Positions 18,196 through 25,445 of a stretch of DNA of 47,287 nucleotides are shown piece after piece; the first letter of the stretch is position 1; every line of letters starts with the position of its first letter. The notes under the pieces are model-generated. The model had not been told where the DNA came from and searched no databases. It saw nothing but the letters and a program-made list of their open reading frames with translations. The position numbers and the translations under genes were made by a program. This stretch comes from Bacteroidales bacterium UBA5219. Its GTDB lineage: Bacteria > Bacteroidota > Bacteroidia > Bacteroidales > ML635J-15. The stretch spans positions 1 to 47,287 of the forward strand of contig DHVB01000042.1 in the NCBI GenBank assembly GCA_002412425.1, given 5' to 3'.

Positions 18196-18256
18196 AAAAA
18201 TGCGAAGAATAAGTGCGTTATTCTCCGCAAAACATTTATATTTGTAAAAAAAGCAT
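18195..18256 (+). promoter_or_regulatory. 62-bp promoter/operator cassette, copy 2 (before TPR gene)
   Basis: This copy begins at the last base of the Fic stop codon. It repeats copy 1 with two changes (T to C in the palindrome centre, and T to C just before the former start). It keeps the palindrome (18201-18229) and TATATTTG (18237-18244). The base after the repeat turns the Fic-type ATG into ATA, so translation here starts instead at 18264. The TPR gene should answer to the same regulator as the Fic gene. Confidence 0.65.
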
Positions 18257-18263
18257 AACACAT

Positions 18264-19160
18264 ATGAAACATCTTAAAGTCTTTATCATTGTTTTTTTAC
18301 TAGCCACATGTATAAAAGCACAGACATTTTACGAAAAGGTGGCAATCAAATCATGTGATTGTTTTAGCTCATTAGAAACATTACAAGAATTAGAAGATAG
18401 TGTTGTAGATTGCGTATCAGTAGCAATGTCGCGTGTTTTAAATGAAAACCCAGCAGACGAAATGGAAATTCTTAATACTGTTGATGGTGTTAACGTGGCT
18501 TTTGAAGAAGTAGGCAAGCTACTTTATTCATATTGCTATAGCGTAAGACGATTAATTATTAACGAAAAGGAAAGCGAATTTTATCAACTCTCATCAAATC
18601 AAAAAGCAAATGAACACTACAGCACTGGAAATTATTTTATGGATAAAGGCGATTATAAAAAATCAATATCAGAATTTAAGAAAGCTGTTAAAATTGACAA
18701 AAATTTTGTCTTAGCATACGATCATTTGGCAATATCATATAGAAGATTAGAAAAGTTTAAACAAGCATTAAAATACTACCAAAAATCAATGGACATTTAT
18801 CCCGAAGGCTATTTGGCTATTTTAAATACTGCTGTGATTTATTCGTTTATGAACGATTATGACAAATCATTAAATTATTACAATTTTCTAACATACCTTT
18901 ATGCAGATGACCCAGAAGGTTACTTCGGTGCAGGCAAGATTCTATTTTTAAAGTCTGATTACAAAAATGCTCTTGAAAATGTTTTTATTGCACATATAAT
19001 GTATGTTAACACTAATAATACTGACTATATAAAAGATAGTGAATACCTAATTTCTTTGATGTATAAAGAGCTAAAAGAAAAAGGAATGCTTGATCTATTT
19101 AATGAAGTTGCTGAAAAATTTAATATTAAAATAAACGAAGACGAAAATCAGAATCAATAA
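18264..19160 (+). CDS. Exported tetratricopeptide-repeat protein
   Basis: This 298-aa protein has a signal peptide (MKHLKVFIIVFLLATCIKAQ) and a Cys-containing N-terminal part (CDCFSSLETLQELEDSVVDC). Three or four TPR units follow (about residues 113-255), beginning at the stretch ANEHYSTGNYFMDKGDYKKS and continuing with YDHLAISYRRLEKFKQALKY. It has an Asn/Glu-rich C-terminus. It is probably periplasmic and acts in protein-protein contact; partners are unknown. The ATG at 18264 directly precedes the signal peptide, and the GTG at 18213 lies in the duplicated promoter. It shares that cassette with the Fic gene. Confidence 0.82.
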   Translation: MKHLKVFIIVFLLATCIKAQTFYEKVAIKSCDCFSSLETLQELEDSVVDCVSVAMSRVLNENPADEMEILNTVDGVNVAFEEVGKLLYSYCYSVRRLIINEKESEFYQLSSNQKANEHYSTGNYFMDKGDYKKSISEFKKAVKIDKNFVLAYDHLAISYRRLEKFKQALKYYQKSMDIYPEGYLAILNTAVIYSFMNDYDKSLNYYNFLTYLYADDPEGYFGAGKILFLKSDYKNALENVFIAHIMYVNTNNTDYIKDSEYLISLMYKELKEKGMLDLFNEVAEKFNIKINEDENQNQ

Positions 19161-19262
19161 GAATTTCGGTGATTGCGAAGGTTTAAATTTTTCTTGTAAA
19201 ATCTTATAATTAATAAATTTTAGATAATTATAAATCATTTGCTTTTATCGATAAAAAACATT

Positions 19263-19312
19263 AATTTTACAGACCAAACTTCTAAAATTTCAATAGTTTG
19301 GTCTATAAAATT
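19263..19312. repeat. Long inverted repeat just before the first DUF4143 ATPase
   Basis: AATTTTACAGACCAAACT (19263-19280) pairs with AGTTTGGTCTATAAAATT (19295-19312) at 17 of 18 positions around a 14-nt loop. It ends 7 bp before the ATG at 19320. It could be an operator, or in RNA a hairpin that covers the translation start. There is no T tract of terminator type directly after it. Confidence 0.6.
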
Positions 19313-19319
19313 TAAAAAC

Positions 19320-20522
19320 ATGATACTAAGGCAACAATACATAGAGCAACTCATTGCGCTGAAAGATACCAATCTAATAAAAGTTCTTACTGGTGTTAGA
19401 CGCTGCGGTAAATCTACTATAATGCAAATGTTTAAAGACTATCTGCTCAAAAACGGCGTAAGTGAAAAACAAATTGTTTTTCTTAATTTTGAGGATTTAG
19501 ATAACGAAATTTGGCTAAAAAATTACAAAGGACTGTATAAAGAGATAATTGGACGACTAGATCCCCAAAAAAAGTCATACGTTTTTCTTGACGAGATTCA
19601 ACAAGTGGAAGAATTTGAACGCCTCATAGATGGACTTTATGTAAAGCCCAATATTGATGTATATATTACAGGTTCAAATGCTTACCTACTTTCTAGTGAG
19701 CTTGGCACTTTACTCACAGGCAGATATATTTCTATTCATGTTTTACCGTTTTCGTTCAAAGAATTTTTATATACACAACCAGAAAATGCTCGAACCGACT
19801 TAATGTTCAATAAATATTTGGTTACAGGTGGAATGCCAGGAATTTTCGAATTGCCAGACTTTGCTGTACAGAACTATATTCAAGAAGTAATTCAAAACAT
19901 TATTCAAAAAGATATTTTAGTACGTTATAATTGGCGGAACGAAGATCATTTTAACAAAACAACAGCATTTCTTTTCGATAGTATTGGCTCTGTAATTTCT
20001 CCAAAAAAAATTACAAACATATTGAGAACCGAAAATGCTATTTCATTGTCACACAACACAGTAGGGAATTATATTAATGCTCTAACAGAAGCATATCTAT
20101 TTTACAAAGTCAAGCGTTATGACTTACAAGGCAAAGCACTATTAGCAACACAGCAAAAATATTATAGTGTTGATTTAGGATTTAAAAAGTATTATTTAAG
20201 CGATAAAGCAAATCTTGATTTAGGTCATAATCTTGAAAATGTAGTATTTTTAGAACTATTAAGACGTGGTTATCGAGTAAATATCGGCAAAGCAGGTAAT
20301 ACAGAAGTTGATTTTGTTGTTCGTAATCCAAAAGGCAATATGGAATACATTCAAGTTGCTTGGACGGCAAAAGAAAAAAACACTTACGAAAGAGAAATTA
20401 AATCATTTGAACTTATAAAAGATTTTAATAAGCGTACACTAATCACAAGTGATGTAGAACCCATAACTTACTTCAATGGAATAAAAAAAATAAACATAAT
20501 TGATTGGTTATTAAATGAATAA
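19320..20522 (+). CDS. AAA-type ATPase with DUF4143 C-terminal domain
   Basis: This belongs to the large family of ATPases (often annotated AAA_14 plus DUF4143) of unknown role that are common in mobile and defence-rich regions. It is 400 aa with Walker A GVRRCGKST (residues 25-33), Walker B YVFLDE (87-92) and a sensor-like TGSNAYLLSSELGTLLTGRY. The C-terminal DUF4143 domain has a degenerate restriction-endonuclease-like core, NTEVDFVV and IQVAW. The ATG at 19320 is chosen because the inverted repeat at 19263-19312 lies in the alternative 5' extension. It is paralogous in layout, but only distantly in sequence, to the ATPase at 21399-22676. Confidence 0.9.
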   Translation: MILRQQYIEQLIALKDTNLIKVLTGVRRCGKSTIMQMFKDYLLKNGVSEKQIVFLNFEDLDNEIWLKNYKGLYKEIIGRLDPQKKSYVFLDEIQQVEEFERLIDGLYVKPNIDVYITGSNAYLLSSELGTLLTGRYISIHVLPFSFKEFLYTQPENARTDLMFNKYLVTGGMPGIFELPDFAVQNYIQEVIQNIIQKDILVRYNWRNEDHFNKTTAFLFDSIGSVISPKKITNILRTENAISLSHNTVGNYINALTEAYLFYKVKRYDLQGKALLATQQKYYSVDLGFKKYYLSDKANLDLGHNLENVVFLELLRRGYRVNIGKAGNTEVDFVVRNPKGNMEYIQVAWTAKEKNTYEREIKSFELIKDFNKRTLITSDVEPITYFNGIKKINIIDWLLNE

Positions 20523-20576
20523 ATACAATAAAAATTTAATAAACATACGCAAAATTAAATATTGTAAGCAAACATA

Positions 20577-21365
20577 TTACGATAAACCTACAGCCTTAGG
20601 CAACATTAACAAGAAAGAAATACACCTTTCCCAAAATAAAGCATAGTAGTTATATCCAAGAGAAATATTTTGATAATAATCAGTCCGATTGTCCCAATAA
20701 TATTTTTCTGAATTAATTGACCAAGCTGACTTTCCAAGTTTTGAAACTAAAAACCATTTTTCTAATAATCGTGCTGCTCTTCCGTTACCATCTGTAAAAG
20801 GGTGGATTTGAGCCAACCAAATATGAAGCATTGAAGTAAAATAAAAAATTTCTGTATGACTCAAATCTCTTTTTAACAATTCATCAATATCATCGAAAAA
20901 ATTATCAAATTCTACTTTTAAAAATTCAGGTTCTACAGCTAAATATACAGGTCTAAATGTTTTGGAATCCCTCACACCTACTTGTTCTTTTCTTAAAACT
21001 CCTCTTTCTTTTGTTGGTAAAAATGTTTTTGATAAAATGGCATGGGATTTTAAAAAATTAGTTCTATTCAATTTATTATCTGAAGCAAATACATATGCCT
21101 CCATAAGTGTTTCTATTTCTTCAACTTCTTTTTTCTTTGGAGAAGTTTTTTTGCCCCTACTCCTGAAAAAGCTATTAGCATCAAGTGTGTTCCCCTCTAT
21201 TTTTGATGAATACAAAGACGATGAAATTATGTAATACTCAAAATCTTCAAATGAAAATTGGTTTTTTATTTCCAATTTATTGAATATTTCAAACAAATCA
21301 ACACCTACTTTATTCGAGTATTCTTCTAAATACTCAGTCGAAATAAGTTTCAAATTTTCTTTCAT
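20577..21365 (-). CDS. Fic-domain protein (class II, short form)
   Basis: This is a second Fic protein in the island. It is 262 aa, with the inhibitory motif SSKIEGN (residues 53-59) and a catalytic loop HPFTDGNGR (188-196), both intact. It lacks the C-terminal winged helix found in the first one and has a different N-terminus, so it is not a recent duplicate. It ends about 54 bp from the convergent ATPase gene and starts 33 bp downstream of the second ATPase gene, with which it probably forms an operon. Targets are unknown. Confidence 0.9.
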   Translation of the reverse strand: MKENLKLISTEYLEEYSNKVGVDLFEIFNKLEIKNQFSFEDFEYYIISSSLYSSKIEGNTLDANSFFRSRGKKTSPKKKEVEEIETLMEAYVFASDNKLNRTNFLKSHAILSKTFLPTKERGVLRKEQVGVRDSKTFRPVYLAVEPEFLKVEFDNFFDDIDELLKRDLSHTEIFYFTSMLHIWLAQIHPFTDGNGRAARLLEKWFLVSKLGKSAWSINSEKYYWDNRTDYYQNISLGYNYYALFWERCISFLLMLPKAVGLS

Positions 21366-21398
21366 AATTTTTAATTAAAACTTGTTCATTGCCTGCCT

Positions 21399-22676
21399 TT
21401 ATAAACTATTTAAAACATTTTCTAAATTCCATGCTGAAATATGTTCAATTCCCTCATTGCTAGGAATTTTATAATCGTCCATACTTACTACATATTTATC
21501 AAAATTATCTTCAATAAGTTTTAACACACGATATTCTCTTTCTATTGTTTTTTCTTCTGTCAACTGAAGTGTTGCTTGTAGATAAATTTTACGTTCACCT
21601 TTAATTGCTACAAAATCAACTTCAGAATTTTGTATTGTTCCTACATAAACTTGATAACCAGCACGTCTCAAACTCAAATAAACAGCATTTTCTAAAAGAT
21701 AACCAATTCCATAACCATATCCAGAGTAGAGATAGTTCCTATAGCCTAAATCATTAATATAGTATTTACTGTTGCCAGAAATTGTATCTTTCCCCTTAAT
21801 ATTGTAGCGTTCGACACGATGAATTAGAAATGAATTTTCCAAATAACTTATGTATGATGACAAAGTTTCATAGTTAGTTTTACGATTTTTTGAAGCAAAA
21901 AAATTAATAATATTTGTTATTGAAATCAAATTTGATGCTGTATTAACCAAATAAACAAATAAATCATCTAAGAGTTTTACATCTTTTACATTATATCTCG
22001 CAACAATATCTCGCAACATCACAGTATCTTTTATGGACGATATGTAATTTTGTTTCATCTCATCATTTGGCAAATTGAAAAGCTCTGGTAATGCACCACT
22101 TTGAAGAAAATTCTTGTAAGTTTTACTCCCTATTTCTTGTTGAGTAAGTTCACAAAATTCTATATAACTATAGGGTAATATCTCAAACTCAATATATCGC
22201 CCCGATAAAAGCGTTGCTAACTCACCAGACAAAAGATTTGAATTTGAACCACTGATAAACAATTCGCAAGGCTCTGCAAAATCTTGTGAATGTGAATTTA
22301 CAAACCGCTCCCACTCATTTATATATTGTATCTCATCAATAAAAATATAAACTTTCCCTTTAGGCTTTAAGGTCTCACGATAAGTTTTATAAAGTTGCTC
22401 CAAATCAACTGCATTCCGTAAACCAGTTAACTCTATATATTCTTTATTGATGTAAAGAATATTTTCACTTTTTACTCCTTCGGACAGTAAGTTTCCTGCA
22501 ATTTGACGTAAAATATAACTCTTCCCTGTACGGCGTTGACCAACAAGCACTTTTACTAATTTGTTTCCAAGATATTGACCAATTTTATTAGTGTAAAATG
22601 TTCGAGCAAAACCCAAATCTATAGGATTAAAATCCCAAAAATTATACTTGCGTATGGAATTAATTATTTCAATCAT
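21399..22676 (-). CDS. AAA-type ATPase with DUF4143 C-terminal domain (second copy)
   Basis: This 425-aa protein has Walker A GQRRTGKS (residues 46-53), Walker B VYIFIDEIQ (about 109-117), the sensor-like ISGSNSNLLSGELATLLSGRY, and a C-terminal DUF4143 core NSEVDFVAI followed by IYLQATLQL. It heads an apparent operon with the short Fic gene. Its promoter lies between it and the EEP lipoprotein gene and is overlapped by a perfect palindrome (22705-22724), so it is probably repressor-controlled. Its role is unknown; the Fic partner suggests a regulated toxin-like or defence module. Confidence 0.9.
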   Translation of the reverse strand: MIEIINSIRKYNFWDFNPIDLGFARTFYTNKIGQYLGNKLVKVLVGQRRTGKSYILRQIAGNLLSEGVKSENILYINKEYIELTGLRNAVDLEQLYKTYRETLKPKGKVYIFIDEIQYINEWERFVNSHSQDFAEPCELFISGSNSNLLSGELATLLSGRYIEFEILPYSYIEFCELTQQEIGSKTYKNFLQSGALPELFNLPNDEMKQNYISSIKDTVMLRDIVARYNVKDVKLLDDLFVYLVNTASNLISITNIINFFASKNRKTNYETLSSYISYLENSFLIHRVERYNIKGKDTISGNSKYYINDLGYRNYLYSGYGYGIGYLLENAVYLSLRRAGYQVYVGTIQNSEVDFVAIKGERKIYLQATLQLTEEKTIEREYRVLKLIEDNFDKYVVSMDDYKIPSNEGIEHISAWNLENVLNSL

Positions 22677-22677
22677 G

Positions 22678-22724
22678 TTTGAAAATTTTCTACAAATATA
22701 ATTATTTTCAAATACGTTTGAAAA
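22678..22724 (-). promoter_or_regulatory. Promoter with palindromic operator for ATPase-Fic operon
   Basis: The minus-strand TATATTTG (22693-22700) is the -7 box. TTTC (22720-22723), exactly 19 bp upstream, is the -33. The perfect palindrome TTTTCAAATACGTTTGAAAA (22705-22724; 8-bp arms, 4-bp centre) covers the -33 and spacer. A third half-site, TTTGAAAA, lies at 22678-22685 next to the start codon. The layout is that of a repressor-controlled promoter. Confidence 0.6.
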
Positions 22725-22751
22725 TTTTTCTGTATTTTTTCAATTAATTAC

Positions 22752-23849
22752 TTATTCAGAAGCAACCTTATCTTTATTTTGCTTTAAATCAACATATGTA
22801 GGCAAGTGATCGCTATATCCTCCATGATATTTAAAACCAATATAAGTTCTTTTTACCTTTTTTCCAGTAAATTTTTGATCTGTTTCCAATAAAAAGTCTT
22901 CGTTAAAAACATGAGCATCGTCCAAAGTGGTATATATTTTTCCTTCACCACTTAATAATGCTCCCGACACAATAATTTGGTCAATAATTCCCCATTGATC
23001 TTGATGTTTATGAGTTCCAAGTTTTTTTTCAACTTGTAAATAATATGATAAATTATATAATTTATTACTTTTTATTTTATCAAAATTAGTTTGTGCTTGT
23101 AAAGATTCTGTTAGGCTTCTATCTGTTGGATGATCATTTAAGTCGCCCATAACAACAATGTTTGCCTTTTTATTAATTTTAAAAATAGAATCTGTTGAAT
23201 GTTTTAGCAATTTGGCTACATGCATACGTTTTTCTTCCGTTTCTATCTGTCCTCCCCAACGTGAGGGCCAATGATTTACAAAAACATGCAGTGTGTCTTC
23301 TAAATTGGTTACTCCACAAACATATAAAATATCGCGAGTAGTTCCAGTTCCAATATGTTTGGGCCAAACTACAGGTATAGGTTTATGTGATATAACTGAA
23401 AAATAATTTTCTCTATAAAGCAATGCAACATCAATACCACGTGCATCTGGAGAGTCGTAGTGAATAATTTTGTAATCAGATTTATAAAGTGGTGTGTAAT
23501 TTATTAAATCTTTTAAAACTTTTAAATTTTCAACCTCGGACAAACCAACAATTTGAGGCAAATCCCAACCACCAACGGCAACAATTACTTTATATATATT
23601 TCTTAATTTTTCGTTATATCTTGTTTTTGTCCAATATCTTCCTGTGTCTGGAGTAAATTCATCATCATTTTTATATGGGTCGTTTTCAGTGTCAAATAAA
23701 TTTTCAACATTATAAAACATTATTCTAAAGTCTGAATTTACATTTTCAGGATTGTAAGTTTTTCTTACTTGGTCTGTGTCTTTGGTTGATTTACAACCAA
23801 TTAGCAAAAACACAAAACTTAATACTATTAATAAACAAAGGTTTTTCAT
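22752..23849 (-). CDS. Endonuclease/exonuclease/phosphatase-family lipoprotein
   Basis: This 365-aa protein is lipid-anchored: the signal sequence ends in the lipobox LLIGC (Cys19). It has the EEP fold motifs in order: FYNVENLFD, GLSEVEN, GIDVALLY, VNHWPSRWGGQ, GDLNDHP, WGIIDQIIVS and GYSDHLPTYVDL, which supply the metal and catalytic Asp/His residues. Such exported enzymes cut nucleic acids or phosphodiesters. The substrate is not decided by sequence. A minus-strand TAATTTTG (23867-23874), 17 bp upstream of the ATG, is a likely -7 box. Confidence 0.9.
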   Translation of the reverse strand: MKNLCLLIVLSFVFLLIGCKSTKDTDQVRKTYNPENVNSDFRIMFYNVENLFDTENDPYKNDDEFTPDTGRYWTKTRYNEKLRNIYKVIVAVGGWDLPQIVGLSEVENLKVLKDLINYTPLYKSDYKIIHYDSPDARGIDVALLYRENYFSVISHKPIPVVWPKHIGTGTTRDILYVCGVTNLEDTLHVFVNHWPSRWGGQIETEEKRMHVAKLLKHSTDSIFKINKKANIVVMGDLNDHPTDRSLTESLQAQTNFDKIKSNKLYNLSYYLQVEKKLGTHKHQDQWGIIDQIIVSGALLSGEGKIYTTLDDAHVFNEDFLLETDQKFTGKKVKRTYIGFKYHGGYSDHLPTYVDLKQNKDKVASE

Positions 23850-23866
23850 AATTAAAATATTACCCT

Positions 23867-23874
23867 CAAAATTA
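23867..23874 (-). promoter_or_regulatory. Candidate -7 element of the EEP lipoprotein gene
   Basis: The minus-strand TAATTTTG fits TAnnTTTG. A TTG lies about 21 bp further upstream. Confidence 0.4.
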
Positions 23875-23913
23875 GTAATAAAATTTTAATTGAAACAATT
23901 TTATGCAAACTTA

Positions 23914-25389
23914 TTATTCTTGTCTTTCGTAAGCTCCTAAATCTGGCTTTCCATCTAACAACCTATTGTTGCCTAATTGATCTAAGGGAACTTGATTTGC
24001 TATGCTTAATTTTCCCACATCTTTTGCAGGAGAAAGAGTATCTAATTCATAATCAAAAGGCTTTATAATATCTTTAAATTTTGGATTTTCGTTCCAAATA
24101 TTATCGATAAAAAAATCCGTTCCTTCAAAATCTTTAAAATCTTTTTGTTTTATCAAACAGTTATCAAATCTAAAATTATAAAGACTTCTATTGTCAAAAT
24201 CCAATTTTATCTCATTATCTTTTGAACCATAAATAATACAATTTCCGAAATAAGCATCGTGCAAATCTCTAAATGAAGTTTGAATATTGCCATTAGCATC
24301 ACGATAGTTATAATAATTGTTTAAAATAAGTTGTGGTGTTTGTCGATTTTCTAACCAATAATTTGCCATAGTACAGTGTAAAAATCTATAATCTCCGCCT
24401 ATCAAACAAGCAACATTATACTGTCCGCTATTTGCAAAAACACAATTTTCAGCTTCAATAGTTGAGCCAAGTGCATACAGACCTATAATTTTTGAATTTT
24501 CGATATTTGTAGAATTTAATCTTACTGTTGGAGTCCCTGGAGTAACACAAGAATCGACTTGTAAACCTATAATTGCATTTTTTATATCAGCAAAATTAAT
24601 TTCGGAATTTTTTGAGCCAGCTAACAAATGTATTCCTCCAAAAATTCCTATTGTATTTCTATGAGCATCTTCGAGAAAAGCTCCCCATTGTCCTGCAAGT
24701 TCGGCATAATATGGTTCTAACCTATCTCCTGTAAATAATACGCGATTATCTTTATCGCCATTAACTTTTATACTTCCTTTTACAAATAAAGAAGCTCCTC
24801 TATGAAAATAAACCTTAGCTCCCGGAGTTACTTGCAAAGTAACATTTTCTTCAACTAATGCAGAATTATATATTAATACAGGCTTTGCATCTGTCCATGT
24901 AGTGTCATTACTTATAAACTTACTATTTAGCAATGTAACATTTTGACCAAAAGCTATTAGTTTTACATTTTGTACATTTCCATTTGAAACAAAAACTATA
25001 GAATCTTCTTCAACCATATCGTTTTGTCCGGGGTTAATGGTAACTTCGACAAAGATAAAAAGAGAATCTCCTCTTTCTAACTCATAATTGTTTAGATTAT
25101 TTACAGGGAAACCGTCAATATTTATTCGATAAGGAGAATTGTCGCCACCAGCGAGAAAAATTTTATTAATTAAAATTGGTTTTTGTTTGTTTGAGTTTTT
25201 AATAACAAAATATCTAGTAGCACTTCCTTTTTGAGTAAAAACTGTATCAAACTGCACTGTGTCTTTTGAAAAAATTAACTTATCTTCAGGGTCTGTAGTA
25301 AAATTATTTTTCTCACATGAAATATTAATAAGCCACACAAAAGTAAAGCTAACAATTATACTAAGAATTACTGCGATTTTTTTTATCAT
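23914..25389 (-). CDS. Right-handed beta-helix-like lipoprotein
   Basis: This 491-aa protein has a signal sequence ending at a lipobox-like INISC, so it is probably lipid-anchored. An N-terminal Ig-like segment (about residues 45-140, DTVFTQKGSATRYFVIKNSN) comes first. Then follow beta-helix-like rungs (about 190-420) with stacked Asn/Gly turns such as GGIHLLAGSKNSEINFADIKN. The C-terminus reads LDGKPDLGAYERQE, a tail often seen in Bacteroidota 'choice-of-anchor/parallel beta-helix' proteins. It may bind or cleave polysaccharide, but no catalytic residues are assigned. The ATG at 25389 is preferred over the TTG at 25422. It lies downstream of the 1313-aa adhesin on the same strand and may share its transcript. 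Confidence 0.8.
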   Translation of the reverse strand: MIKKIAVILSIIVSFTFVWLINISCEKNNFTTDPEDKLIFSKDTVQFDTVFTQKGSATRYFVIKNSNKQKPILINKIFLAGGDNSPYRINIDGFPVNNLNNYELERGDSLFIFVEVTINPGQNDMVEEDSIVFVSNGNVQNVKLIAFGQNVTLLNSKFISNDTTWTDAKPVLIYNSALVEENVTLQVTPGAKVYFHRGASLFVKGSIKVNGDKDNRVLFTGDRLEPYYAELAGQWGAFLEDAHRNTIGIFGGIHLLAGSKNSEINFADIKNAIIGLQVDSCVTPGTPTVRLNSTNIENSKIIGLYALGSTIEAENCVFANSGQYNVACLIGGDYRFLHCTMANYWLENRQTPQLILNNYYNYRDANGNIQTSFRDLHDAYFGNCIIYGSKDNEIKLDFDNRSLYNFRFDNCLIKQKDFKDFEGTDFFIDNIWNENPKFKDIIKPFDYELDTLSPAKDVGKLSIANQVPLDQLGNNRLLDGKPDLGAYERQE

Positions 25390-25445
25390 TCCAAAAATTT
25401 TCTTTAAAACGCTCAAACTCAAATTTTATTTTGAGAAAATTGCAT

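Noticed and set aside
25418..25435. CTCAAA / TTTGAG inverted repeat between the adhesin and the beta-helix lipoprotein as a terminator
   Set aside because: The stem is only 6 bp and no T tract follows on the transcribed strand.
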